From assembly GCF_002234595.1 (NCBI RefSeq), contig NZ_NMUL01000021.1, positions 124,001-188,000 of the forward strand: a stretch of 64,000 nt of DNA, in the 5' to 3' direction. The position numbers and the translations under genes are program-made. This DNA is from Amycolatopsis vastitatis (lineage in GTDB: Bacteria; Actinomycetota; Actinomycetes; Mycobacteriales; Pseudonocardiaceae). Below are positions 36,853 through 46,155 of the stretch, piece by piece (within the stretch, counting starts at the first letter, position 1; each line of letters begins with the position of its first letter). The notes below the pieces were generated by a model. The model did no database searches. It was not told the origin of the DNA and was given only the letters and a program-made list of their open reading frames with translations.

Positions 36853-37317
36853 TCAGCCGAGCGGGAGAATCGAGGCGGAATCCGACCGGTTCGGCGGTAC
36901 CGCGTAGCGGGTCAGCGCGGCCCGGAGCGGCTCGGGAACGCGGCAGGGCCGGACGTCCTCGTCCGGGCCCCGGAGACAGGCGACGCGCTGGTAGCCCCGT
37001 GCCACGAGTTCGTCGCGGCCCTTGACGTAGTCGAAGGCGAATCCGATCCGGGTCTGGGTGAGGTCACCGAGCCGCATCCGCACGGAGATCTCGTCGAACG
37101 CGGTGGTTTCGGCGAGGTAATCGCATTCGCAGCGGACCGTCAGCAGCCGGAGACCGGCCCGGATGTCGGCGATCAGCTCCGGCGCCTCGTCACGGAGGAA
37201 GAGCTCACGGCACCGTCCTTGCCAGCGCAGGTAGTTCACGTAATAGACATTGCCGACCAGATTGGTCTCCTCGAATCCGACGACGTGCCGGTATTCGTAG
37301 AACGGCGGCCCGGTCAC
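36853..37317 (-). CDS. Enediyne-type thioesterase (E10/TEBC family)
   Basis: A protein of 154 residues with a hot-dog fold. It carries the distinctive enediyne thioesterase N-terminal sequence (RHVVGFEETNLVGNVY, YVNYLRWQGRCRELFL). CalE7, DynE7 and SgcE10 relatives release the linear polyene from the PKSE acyl carrier domain; they lack the usual hot-dog acid and rely on the Asn/Arg region seen here. The GTG start overlaps the PKSE stop (GTGA). Last gene of the core operon. Confidence 0.93.
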   Translation of the reverse strand: MTGPPFYEYRHVVGFEETNLVGNVYYVNYLRWQGRCRELFLRDEAPELIADIRAGLRLLTVRCECDYLAETTAFDEISVRMRLGDLTQTRIGFAFDYVKGRDELVARGYQRVACLRGPDEDVRPCRVPEPLRAALTRYAVPPNRSDSASILPLG

Positions 37318-40300
37318 GGCCCATCTCCCGCCGCCACCGAGAACACGACCGGATCGGCGGCCTGCCGCAGGGTGCCCACCCAGGTGGCGATCCGGACGGA
37401 ACCGGAGCGGAACCGCACCCAGCCGTCCCGCTCGGTCCCGTCGAAGACGAGCGGTTCACGGACGACTGCGTGGCCCAGCTTGCGCAGGCACTCGACGGCA
37501 CTCCACACCCGGCCCGCACTCCGCCCGAAGGCTTCACCGCTTTTCCGGCCGGCCAGCCTCGCGAGGGCGAGCCCATCGGCGTCGAGCAACGCCGGCCACC
37601 GCTGTCCACCGTCGGACATCAGCGGCTGCACGTCGCACCCGACCGGCGCCGCGCCCGCGACGGCGAAGGTCACGCCTGCCCCGTGCGAAGCCGAAACCTG
37701 CAGGCCGCGGCCGGCTTCCGGCCTACCGTCCGGCCGGTACCGGACGACTGTTCCCTCGCCGCCGGCCGCGGCCGTGATCGCGGCGGCGGACCTCTCGCGG
37801 CGGGAGAGTCCCCGCTCGTCCGGCACCACAGCGCAGCCGGGTGCACCCGGCACCCAGGCAGCGCACCGCCGCGCCAAGTACGGGCCGAGCAGCACCGGGG
37901 GCCACGGCTCGCGGACGTCGCGCCTGGCCACGGCCCGGAGCTCGAGGCCGCTCCACCGCTCGGCGGGCACGCCCCGGGAATCGCGCACGGTGAGGTCGTA
38001 GACGTAGGTGTCCCCGTCGTGGCCACGCTCGGACGCGGTCACCGTGACCGCGCCGTCCCCCGCCCCGGGGAAGATCTCCAGCTTGCCGACGCGCACCGGC
38101 AGCAGCGTCGTGTCCGGGACACAGCACTGGACGGCGTGCATCAGCGCGTCCCGGCGGCCGGGATCGCCGAGCACCAGCCCGGCGGGCAGGAACCCGCCGA
38201 ACCACTGGTCCGCCGGGCCCGGCGCGATCTCCGCGACACAGCTCGTCGCGGCGAGCACGCGGTACGCGGACAACCGCCGGAAGCGGTTGCCCTGGAACAG
38301 CACCGAACCGTAGAGGTCGGTGGCCGGGTCCAAGGGGAGCGGCGAGACTGCTCGAGCGGGCACGGGTTCGCCGGCCTTGCTCTGTCCGAACCGGACGGTC
38401 GCGCGGAAGTGGTCCGCCACGAAGTCCGTCTCGGCCGCGCGGACGGCGACCCGGACCACGTCCCCGGCCACGGCGAGCGCGGCGATCCGGATCGTCCGGG
38501 TCTCCCCCGGCGGAACCACGACGGGGCGCAGGAACTCGGCGTCTTCGAGCGCCTTCACGTCGGTCCGGCCGGCCAGCGCGGACGCGACCTGGCAGATCGC
38601 CTCCATGCCCAGCACCGCGGGGAACACCGGGTTGCCGTCGAGCACGTGGTCGGCCAGGTACGGGTCGCCGCCCGCGGACAAGCCGGCCTCGGCCACCAGT
38701 TCCACGCCGGGGCAGTGCACCCGGGTGCGTTCGAGGAAACGCAGCAGAGGCAGCTCGTCGCGCTGCTGCCGCACGGTCGGCAGTCCTCCCGACCGACCCG
38801 CCACCACCACCGCTCCAGGAGCCTCGGGCTCGCCGAGCACCCGGCGGAGCATCGCCACCCCGGCGGCGGCCGGGATCGGCTGGATTCCTTCCCGCACCAG
38901 GGCTTCGAGGACGCCCAGCCGCTCGCCCATCCCGGTGCCCGACCACACCGACCACTCCAGCGCGACACACCGGCACTCCGGCCGCTCCCGTCCGTACCGC
39001 TCCGCCAGCTCGGTCAGCCAGTCGTTCGCGATCGCGTAGTCGGCTTGACCGCGCAGTCCCGCACGCCCGATCACGCTCCCGAACGTCACCAGCAGCCGCG
39101 GGGCGACCGCGGACAGCACGGTCCGCAGCCCGCCGACCTTGGGCGCCAAGGTCCGGCGGAACGCGGGCGCCTCGAGCTTCGCGAGGGGGCGCGGTTCGTT
39201 GTGCCCGGCGCCGTGCAGCACCACGCTCACCGGGCCCAGCTCGCGGCCGATCAGCGCGACCGCCTCGGCGACCTCGCCGGACGCGGTGACATCCGCCCGG
39301 TAGTACCGCACACGCACCCCGGACGCCTCGATCCGCTCGAGATTGGCGGCGAGCGCGGCGTCCTCGCTCGGTGAAGAGCGTCCGAGCAGGGCCAGCGCCG
39401 CCCCGCTCTCCGCCGCCAACGCCAGTGCACACTCGGCCGTGATGCCCTTGCCTCCCCCGGTGACCAGCATGACGTCGTCCGGGGCGAGGACCGGTGCCAC
39501 CGCCTCGTCCGGGAAGCAGGGCAGCACGCGCAGGACCGGCGTACGCGCGATCCCGGCGGCGTCGAACACCGTCTCGCCGAAGCCGCCGGTCCCGGCGACG
39601 ACCCGCAGGATCCGCTCGGACGCGGCTTCGGCCTCCTCGCCCACGAGGTCCTCCGGGCAAGGCAGCGTGATCACACTCGTGGTGATCCACGGCGCTTCCA
39701 GGTGCAGCGTCTTCGCCAGCGCGCCCGCGCCGCGAGGACCGCCGACCGCGACGAAGCGCGCCGGCTTCGCCAGCGCCAGTGCGGCGCGCGCGGCGGCGAG
39801 CATGGCCTCCGCCTCATCCTCACCGCAGTCGGCCCGCAGGCACAGCAGGACACCGTTTCCGAGTGCCGCGTCCTCGAGCAGCCCGGCCAGCAGCTTCGCC
39901 AGCGGGTACGGCTCGGGGACGACGAGCTGCCAGGTTCCGGCCACGCGTTCCGCGGGCGCGCGGCCGGGCACGGACTCGTCGAGGTCGACGCGGAAGGCCC
40001 GCACCCAGGGAGCCACGCCCGGCACTTCGGCCGGTGCCGCCTCGTCGCGCCCGGTCGAGGTGCTGCGCAGTTCGTCGAGCATCTCGCCGAGGTCGGTGAG
40101 GCTGGCCGTGGCATAAGCCGTGGCCGACACGGGCGCGCCGATGCCGAGCTCGCGAACCGCGTCGCCGACGATCTGGCCGACGGTGATCGAACTGAGGTGC
40201 AGGTCGTCGAGGGGATGGGTGTCCGCCCCGACGGCGTCGAGCGGCAGTTCCGCGCGTTCGGCCGCGAGCCGCCGGAGCACGTCCACCGGGTTCCCCCGGC

Positions 40301-43088
40301 CGCCGGACGGCGGAAGCGGCTCGACGCGCTCGATGGCCGCCTGCTCGACGCTCCCGTGATCGACCGGCGCCGCCTCGCACGGGTTCGCGAGAAAGCTGAA
40401 CTCCTTGTCCAGGGGGAACGGCCGGGTGAACCGCCCGTCGAACAACGCACGCACCGCCACGGGCGCGCCGAGCGCGTAGGCCGCCGCCACCCCGCGCAGC
40501 AGCCCGCCGAGGGAACGGCTGTCGGTCTCCAGCGCCACCGCCGGGCACTCCGGCGCGATCTGGGCGGCCAGACCGGTCAGCGTCCGGCCAGGCCCCACCT
40601 CCAGCAGCAGATCGCAGTGCCCGGCGAGTGCGGTCACCGCGTCCGCGAACCGGACCGGCGCGAGAATCTGCCGCTCCAGCAGCTCGGGCAAGTCCGTGCC
40701 GGGAGGCAGGCGCACTCCCGTGACCGTCGAAAAGACCGTGCGCCGCAAGCGGCGGAAGCCGGCCTTCTCGTCCAGCCACGCGCGCAGCCGGGTGCCCGCC
40801 GGGCCCATCTCGGCGGAGTGGAACGCGTGGGACACCGCGATGGGGCTGACCGTGAACCCGCGGTCGGCCGCCAGCATGCTCACCGCCCAGACCGCGTCCT
40901 TCGGCCCGGAGACGACGGTCTGCCGCGGCCCGTTGTAGCCGGCGATCGTCACCGGCTCGCCGGCCAGCAGCGGCCGGACCTGGTCCGGGGACGCGCCGAT
41001 CCCCGCCATCGTGCCGTCGCCGATCCCCGTGGCGGCCATGATCCGGCCGCGCGCCTCGGCGATCCGGAGCAGGACGTCCTCGGCCATACCGCCGGCCCAG
41101 TGCAGCGCGGTCAGCTCGCCCAGGCTGTGCCCGGCACTCGCGGCCGCTTCGATCCCCAGCTCGCCGAGGACGCGCAGCCCGGCGGCCGACGATGTCACGA
41201 TGCGGGGCTGGGCCAGTTCTGTGGCCGTGAGGTCGCCGTCCACCGGAAGCCGGGCACACTCGTACAGCCGGTCGGCGGCGGCGAACCGGCGCCGCAGCGC
41301 GCCACCGTCTCCGCGCCGGCCCGCCCCCTGGCCGGGGAACAGGAACCCGATCCGGGGCCGGCTCGTCCCGCTCCCCAGGAAAATCCCGCGCCGGGGATCG
41401 ACCAGCTCCCGGCTGCCGTCCGCCACGGCGTCGGCGAGCAGCCGCAGTGCGTCCCCGGTCGTGGCGGGTGTGCCCGCCACGACCGCCGCGCGAACGGGTC
41501 CGCCGGAAAGCCCGCGGGCCAGCGCCGCCGCGAGGTCGCCCAGTTCGGCGAAGGACACCATGTCCGCCGTTCCCGCCAGCCGCCGGGCCTCGGCAGCCAG
41601 CTCGAGCGGGGTTTCGGCGTCGAGCAGGAGCAGTTCGGCGTCCTGCCGCGATCGCACCAGCGTCCGCGCGGCCGCCGGAGAAGTCCCGGCACCGTCGGCG
41701 TGTTCTACCACGACGTGCGCGTTGATCCCGCCGAAACCCATCGAAGACACCCCGGCCCGTGGCGGCCCGCCACCCGGCCACGGCTCGGCCGCGTCGGGCA
41801 CGCGGAGCACCGGCCGGTCCCCGGTCAGCTCCGGATGGGCGGCGGAGTGGCCGCTGACCGGCGGGATCAAGCCGTGGCGGACCGCCAGCACCGCCTTGAT
41901 CAGCCCGGCCACCCCCGCGGCTGCCTTGGTGTGGCCGATGTTCGCCTTGACCGTGCCGATGGCGACCGGTGCCACACCGGGCCCGGCCTCGCTCAGTGCC
42001 TCCCCGAGTGCGCACAGCTCGGCGGCGTCCCCCACCGCGGTACCGGTCCCGTGGCCCTCCAGGTAGCCGACGTCCCCGATGCCGAACCCGGCCATCCGGT
42101 ACGCCCGGCGCAGCGCGAGCCGGTGGCCGGCGACCTCGGGACGGGTCATGCCGCCGGCACCGTCCGACGAGTAGCCCCACCCCGCGATCGTCGCGTGCCG
42201 CCGAAGCCCGCGGGCGACGGCGTCCTCGTCCCGCATCAGCACGAGCATCCCGCACCCTTCGCCGGGCCAGAACCCGTTCGAACCGCGGTCGTAGACCCGC
42301 ATCTCGTCTCGCGCGAGCGCGCCGGTCTTCGCGAATCCGACCAGTTCGAAGGGATCGATGCTCAGGTCGACCCCGCCCGCGATCGCCGCGTCGAGGTCCC
42401 CGTCGGCGAGCGCCGTGCACGCCGTGGCCACCGAAAGCAGAGACGACGAGCACGCGCCGTCCACGGTGTACCCGCCCCCGCGGAAGTCGAAGTAGTTGCA
42501 GATCCGGCCCGCGATGGTGTTGGCGAGGCCACCGGCGAGACTGTCCTCGTCGATCTCCGGGAACGGTGTCTTGTACCGGCGCTCGAGCTCGTCGAGGAAC
42601 GGCCGGAGGCGATCGCCGGTCCACTCCAGTTCGCGCAGCGCCGCCGCGACGGTCCGGCGGACATACGGCCACCGCAGGCGCAGCACGTTCGCCCGGCTGA
42701 ACTCGCCGGTCAGCGTGTTGCCGACGACGACACCCGTGCTTTCCGCCGGGATCCCCGCCCCGCCCGGCAGGCGGGCGTCCTCGAGGGCCTTCGCCGCGGT
42801 GTCCAGGGCCAGCCAGTGCACCGGGTCGGTCGACCGGTAGGTGCTTCCCGCGATCCGGTAGCGCACGCGGTCGAACTCGAAACCCTCGAGGACGGCGGCC
42901 ATCGCCGCGTAGAACCGGTCTGGCACGTCCGGGTCGGGTGCGTAGTAGTCGTCGAGGCGCGTCCGGACGTCCGGCAGCCGGCGGAAGGCGCGCCTGCCGG
43001 CGAGCACGTTCTCCCACAGCCGGTCCGGCGTGTCGGCGTCCGGGTAACGGCAGGCCATGCCGACCACCGCGATCCTGGCCCGGTTCAT
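37314..43088 (-). CDS. pksE: Enediyne polyketide synthase PKSE (KS-AT-ACP-KR-DH-PPTase)
   Basis: An iterative type I PKS of 1924 residues, the standard PKSE size. KS about 1-460: Cys213 in DGACSSS, His346 in GHGTGT, His386 in NIGHTK. AT about 575-880: Ser655 in GHSLGE, His757 in SHAFHS. ACP about 930-1005: LHLSSI, Ser966/967. KR about 1200-1440: GGGKGI, S1338, Y1351, N1355. DH about 1455-1720: H1481 in HVLDGNPVFP, D1647. C-terminal PPTase about 1730-1924: GCDVQ near 1817, E1866 and K1870 in WSAVECLRK. The embedded PPTase and single ACP between AT and KR are diagnostic. It makes the polyene precursor of an enediyne warhead. The ATG overlaps the unbU stop; the GTG of the thioesterase overlaps its own stop. 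Confidence 0.96.
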   Translation of the reverse strand: MNRARIAVVGMACRYPDADTPDRLWENVLAGRRAFRRLPDVRTRLDDYYAPDPDVPDRFYAAMAAVLEGFEFDRVRYRIAGSTYRSTDPVHWLALDTAAKALEDARLPGGAGIPAESTGVVVGNTLTGEFSRANVLRLRWPYVRRTVAAALRELEWTGDRLRPFLDELERRYKTPFPEIDEDSLAGGLANTIAGRICNYFDFRGGGYTVDGACSSSLLSVATACTALADGDLDAAIAGGVDLSIDPFELVGFAKTGALARDEMRVYDRGSNGFWPGEGCGMLVLMRDEDAVARGLRRHATIAGWGYSSDGAGGMTRPEVAGHRLALRRAYRMAGFGIGDVGYLEGHGTGTAVGDAAELCALGEALSEAGPGVAPVAIGTVKANIGHTKAAAGVAGLIKAVLAVRHGLIPPVSGHSAAHPELTGDRPVLRVPDAAEPWPGGGPPRAGVSSMGFGGINAHVVVEHADGAGTSPAAARTLVRSRQDAELLLLDAETPLELAAEARRLAGTADMVSFAELGDLAAALARGLSGGPVRAAVVAGTPATTGDALRLLADAVADGSRELVDPRRGIFLGSGTSRPRIGFLFPGQGAGRRGDGGALRRRFAAADRLYECARLPVDGDLTATELAQPRIVTSSAAGLRVLGELGIEAAASAGHSLGELTALHWAGGMAEDVLLRIAEARGRIMAATGIGDGTMAGIGASPDQVRPLLAGEPVTIAGYNGPRQTVVSGPKDAVWAVSMLAADRGFTVSPIAVSHAFHSAEMGPAGTRLRAWLDEKAGFRRLRRTVFSTVTGVRLPPGTDLPELLERQILAPVRFADAVTALAGHCDLLLEVGPGRTLTGLAAQIAPECPAVALETDSRSLGGLLRGVAAAYALGAPVAVRALFDGRFTRPFPLDKEFSFLANPCEAAPVDHGSVEQAAIERVEPLPPSGGRGNPVDVLRRLAAERAELPLDAVGADTHPLDDLHLSSITVGQIVGDAVRELGIGAPVSATAYATASLTDLGEMLDELRSTSTGRDEAAPAEVPGVAPWVRAFRVDLDESVPGRAPAERVAGTWQLVVPEPYPLAKLLAGLLEDAALGNGVLLCLRADCGEDEAEAMLAAARAALALAKPARFVAVGGPRGAGALAKTLHLEAPWITTSVITLPCPEDLVGEEAEAASERILRVVAGTGGFGETVFDAAGIARTPVLRVLPCFPDEAVAPVLAPDDVMLVTGGGKGITAECALALAAESGAALALLGRSSPSEDAALAANLERIEASGVRVRYYRADVTASGEVAEAVALIGRELGPVSVVLHGAGHNEPRPLAKLEAPAFRRTLAPKVGGLRTVLSAVAPRLLVTFGSVIGRAGLRGQADYAIANDWLTELAERYGRERPECRCVALEWSVWSGTGMGERLGVLEALVREGIQPIPAAAGVAMLRRVLGEPEAPGAVVVAGRSGGLPTVRQQRDELPLLRFLERTRVHCPGVELVAEAGLSAGGDPYLADHVLDGNPVFPAVLGMEAICQVASALAGRTDVKALEDAEFLRPVVVPPGETRTIRIAALAVAGDVVRVAVRAAETDFVADHFRATVRFGQSKAGEPVPARAVSPLPLDPATDLYGSVLFQGNRFRRLSAYRVLAATSCVAEIAPGPADQWFGGFLPAGLVLGDPGRRDALMHAVQCCVPDTTLLPVRVGKLEIFPGAGDGAVTVTASERGHDGDTYVYDLTVRDSRGVPAERWSGLELRAVARRDVREPWPPVLLGPYLARRCAAWVPGAPGCAVVPDERGLSRRERSAAAITAAAGGEGTVVRYRPDGRPEAGRGLQVSASHGAGVTFAVAGAAPVGCDVQPLMSDGGQRWPALLDADGLALARLAGRKSGEAFGRSAGRVWSAVECLRKLGHAVVREPLVFDGTERDGWVRFRSGSVRIATWVGTLRQAADPVVFSVAAGDGP

Positions 43089-44059
43089 GCCGCCGCACCG
43101 GCCGCCGCGTCGCCGTCGCCACGCCGTTCCCGCGCCCGGGCGATCCACCAGCCGGCGCCGCGCAGCGCGCACACGATCGACACGGCGAAGAACAGCGTGT
43201 AGACCACGTTCAGCACCATGAGGACGCCGTAGACCACGGCGGCGGCCGAGCCGAACACGAACTGCGCGCGCGGCTTCGACGGCGTGGTCCCCGGGTCGGT
43301 GATCATGTAGTTGGTGAAGAGCACGAACGCGACCCCGGACATCACGCCGAGCGCGGTGTTCAACGAGACGTCCCAGATCCAGTGCCGGATCAGTGCCTGG
43401 ATGGCGAACCCGCCCATCCAGCCCGCGATCAACGGGATCCGGCGGGTGAGCGCGGCGTTGATCACCGCCCCGGCGGTCGCGATGATCAGCGGGATCATGA
43501 TCCGGAAGAACGTGTTGGCGTTCTCGGTGAACTCGTACGGCGGCGCGATGCTGACCCACGAGCCGAAGCAGAGCAGGGCGACCGTGATCCCGAAGTTCGA
43601 CGGGTTCATGAAGTGCCGCAGCTTGCCGCCGATCGGTGCCTGGAACGCGTGCTTGCCCGTGACGCCGACGACCACCGCGAAGATCACCGGCCAGATCTGG
43701 TTGTTCGCGTACAACAGCATGTTCACCGCGAGGCTGGTGATGTGCGCGGGCAGCAGGAACTCGTACACCCCGCGCGCCCCGCGCCCGGTGAACCGCGCCG
43801 GACGGCGCCAGGCCCAGGCGCTGACCAGCTCGAAGACGAGCTCGGTCAGGTAGCCCGCCGCGACCGCGATGACCGGCCACAGCCAGGGCTGCTCGAACCC
43901 CAGCACCGTGTAGCCCAGCACGTTGAACACGCTGATCGAGATGGCGAAGTTCCGCAGCGCCAGATACCGCGCGTCAGGGATGGGCGACGTCTTCGGCGCC
44001 GGCGGGGCGAGCGTCTTCTCCGGCGCCTCGGGCGACCGGGTGGGAACTGTGGCTGTCAT
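43085..44059 (-). CDS. unbU: UnbU (E5), integral membrane protein of the enediyne cassette
   Basis: A protein of 324 residues with about eight to ten hydrophobic segments. It resembles the NqrB/RnfD membrane fold (LRHFMNPSNFGITVALLCFGSW, NTFFRIMIPLIIATAGAVINAAL, VLFTNYMITDPGTTPSKPRAQ). UnbU/E5 is one of the five genes conserved in all enediyne clusters; its biochemical function is not established. Overlaps unbV upstream and pksE downstream by ATGA, so stoichiometric co-expression is expected. Confidence 0.92.
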   Translation of the reverse strand: MTATVPTRSPEAPEKTLAPPAPKTSPIPDARYLALRNFAISISVFNVLGYTVLGFEQPWLWPVIAVAAGYLTELVFELVSAWAWRRPARFTGRGARGVYEFLLPAHITSLAVNMLLYANNQIWPVIFAVVVGVTGKHAFQAPIGGKLRHFMNPSNFGITVALLCFGSWVSIAPPYEFTENANTFFRIMIPLIIATAGAVINAALTRRIPLIAGWMGGFAIQALIRHWIWDVSLNTALGVMSGVAFVLFTNYMITDPGTTPSKPRAQFVFGSAAAVVYGVLMVLNVVYTLFFAVSIVCALRGAGWWIARARERRGDGDAAAGAAA

Positions 44060-46020
44060 CGGCTCCGGACCTCCTGGACACCGTCGGTCAGCAGGAACGT
44101 GTGGGTGCCGGGCTCGAGCGGCCGCGTCTGCCGGTGCTGAACCCCCGCCCCGTCTCGCCAGTCGACCTGCACCTCGACCGGGCCGGCTGCCGCGCCGAGT
44201 CCGAAGTGGACTCCGAAGTCACGCTTCCCGCTGTGCCCGCTGCCGCCGTCCAGCTGGGACAGTCGCGTTCGGCCGTCCGGAGTGGTGACCCTGACGGTGG
44301 CGCCGTAGGCCGGCGTACCGGTCGCGGTCATCCCACCGGTTCCGCCGGCAGGCCGGTACAGCCGCAGATCCAGGTACGCCCCACGGCCGGGCGACTGGTT
44401 GGCGTAGAAGGCAGGCGCCTCCCACTGCCGGGCGACCGCGAAGTCGAGTGCGCCGGTCCCCGTGGTGTCCGCGATGGCGATGCCCCGCGTCGGAGTCGGG
44501 ACGGCGAGGCCCAGCGGCGCGCTGATGTCGACGTACTTCCCGCCGTCGCCCCTGGCGTAGAAGGCGAGCGGCTGGTGCCCGGCGATGTCGTCACCGGGTT
44601 CGACGTGCGGCCACATCGCCGGGTTCACCAGGAGGTTGTCGTTCGACATCGCCAGTTCCTGCAGCCACGCCCACCGGTCGGTGTCGCCCTTCACGAAGCC
44701 GACGGTCTGGACCACGTCCAGGTCGCCGGTGTTGCGGAAGTCGGCGGCCTTGACGTCCCAGCTCCAGCCGGACCAAGCCAGCCCGTACTCCTGCGCCTCC
44801 TGCCGGAACGGCGCGGTGCCGGCGCCCAGGTCCTTGGCCATCGCGGCGTCGCTGTCGGCCTGGTTCACCCAGACGAAGTTGCTCTCCTCCAGGCCCCACG
44901 CCGTGGTGATGTTGCTGACCAGCATGTCGAATCGTCCCCGCCGGCTCAGGTCCGCGAAGTCGATCCCCATGCCCTTGAACGAGTCGTTGCCCAGGACGAA
45001 CGACTTCGGTGTCACCGGGGTGCGCTCGCCGCGCACCACCGAGAAGCGGATGTGGCCGGCCGCCGATACGTTGTGCAGCAGGAAATCCTGCCCGAAGTCG
45101 TTCGCGACGTAGACGTCCTGGCGGCCGCTGCCGGTCAGGTCCGCCGAGGCGATCGCCAGGGTCCAGCCGGTCGACGCCTCGTACGGGACCGCGTTCGGCT
45201 CGGGCACGTAGGTCGCCGTCGGCTGGTCACCCGCGGTCCCGGCGTACCAGCGGAACACGTGCGCGCCGCCCGCGTTGCCCGCGCTGGACAGCGACGTGTT
45301 CATCTGGACGTTGTTGCGGCCATGGGGATCGAGCACGTCGGAGTCGGGGAAGTAGTTGCCCACGAACAGCGCGGGCCGGCCGTCGCCCGCGAAGTCACCG
45401 ACACCGACGGCATTGGTGTTCCACCGCGGGCCGTGGTAGCCGCCGTCCGCGGATTCGTTGGCCACCAGCTCCCTGGGGAGGTAGGAAGCCGCCGCGGGAG
45501 CCGGCGCCCCCGCCTTGGCCAGGAACAGGACCGGCGTGCGACCCCAGTAGTAGACCAGCAGGTCCATCCCGCCGTCACCGTTGAAATCGCCGGGGACACA
45601 GCCCATCGGCGCCATGGCCGCGTCCATCGGCAACGGCGCCGGATCCAGCACGAACGGGGTGAACCGGTCCGCCTCGGGTGCGGTCGGGGTGTAGGTGACC
45701 ACGACGGCGTCGGTTCTCGTGTCGACGAAGCACATCCCGTCGCCGCGGCCGTGCCCGGTCAGGTCGTTGACCGCGATCGCCGCGCCCACCGAGGAAATCC
45801 ACGACCTGATGCGCGTGTACGCGGGGTTGACCTCCCGGACCGTGCGCTTCGGCAGGCGTTCGTACCCGGGCGGGTACGCGATCGGCAGCTCTTGGAAACG
45901 GTAGCCTCCGGCCGGCGGAGCCGGGTCCTGAGCGGCGACTTGGCCGTCGACGACGAAGAAAAGCGACAGCGCGAGCAGAATCGCCGCCATGGCCGGGACC
46001 GATCTGCGCAACCGGGACAC
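44056..46020 (-). CDS. unbV: UnbV (E4), secreted-type FG-GAP/ASPIC-UnbV protein
   Basis: A protein of 654 residues. It has an N-terminal signal-anchor (AMAAILLALSLFFVVDGQVAAQ) and a seven-bladed propeller of VCBS/FG-GAP units rich in calcium-type loops (DFNGDGGMDLLVYYWG, DFAGDGRPALFVGNYF, DLTGSGRQDVYVANDFG). A C-terminal ASPIC/UnbV domain (GATVRVTTPDGRTRLSQL...GGSGHSGKRDFGVHFGLG) follows. The GTG start directly before SRLRRS fits the signal and the GAGGGGAG site; upstream codons are non-coding. Essential but undefined function in other enediyne clusters. Confidence 0.92.
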   Translation of the reverse strand: MSRLRRSVPAMAAILLALSLFFVVDGQVAAQDPAPPAGGYRFQELPIAYPPGYERLPKRTVREVNPAYTRIRSWISSVGAAIAVNDLTGHGRGDGMCFVDTRTDAVVVTYTPTAPEADRFTPFVLDPAPLPMDAAMAPMGCVPGDFNGDGGMDLLVYYWGRTPVLFLAKAGAPAPAAASYLPRELVANESADGGYHGPRWNTNAVGVGDFAGDGRPALFVGNYFPDSDVLDPHGRNNVQMNTSLSSAGNAGGAHVFRWYAGTAGDQPTATYVPEPNAVPYEASTGWTLAIASADLTGSGRQDVYVANDFGQDFLLHNVSAAGHIRFSVVRGERTPVTPKSFVLGNDSFKGMGIDFADLSRRGRFDMLVSNITTAWGLEESNFVWVNQADSDAAMAKDLGAGTAPFRQEAQEYGLAWSGWSWDVKAADFRNTGDLDVVQTVGFVKGDTDRWAWLQELAMSNDNLLVNPAMWPHVEPGDDIAGHQPLAFYARGDGGKYVDISAPLGLAVPTPTRGIAIADTTGTGALDFAVARQWEAPAFYANQSPGRGAYLDLRLYRPAGGTGGMTATGTPAYGATVRVTTPDGRTRLSQLDGGSGHSGKRDFGVHFGLGAAAGPVEVQVDWRDGAGVQHRQTRPLEPGTHTFLLTDGVQEVRSR

Positions 46021-46117
46021 TGCAACGATCTCCCCTCTATCCCTTCCCCGAACGGGAAAAGGTCCGCCAGTTCCGACCAGCCTGCACCCGCCCGCGATCG
46101 CGGTGTTCTCTGACATT

Positions 46118-46150
46118 GCCCGAGCCCGTTGCCGCCGGACGGGATCGGGC
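46118..46150 (-). terminator. Hairpin between unbL and unbV, possible attenuator
   Basis: A 12-bp stem with one mismatch (GCCCGAgCCCGT / ACGGGaTCGGGC) begins 6 bp after the unbL stop. There is no T-run, so it may moderate rather than end transcription of the otherwise tightly coupled core operon. Confidence 0.4.
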
Positions 46151-46155
46151 GACCG

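Noticed and set aside
39702..43202. 1166-codon plus-strand open frame opposite pksE
   Set aside because: It mirrors the PKSE reading frame, has no domain, no ribosome site and atypical amino-acid composition.
37314..43880. pksE with a start about 264 codons further upstream
   Set aside because: The extension overlaps unbU out of frame and is low-complexity; the ATG at 43088 forms an ATGA overlap with unbU and begins exactly at the KS.
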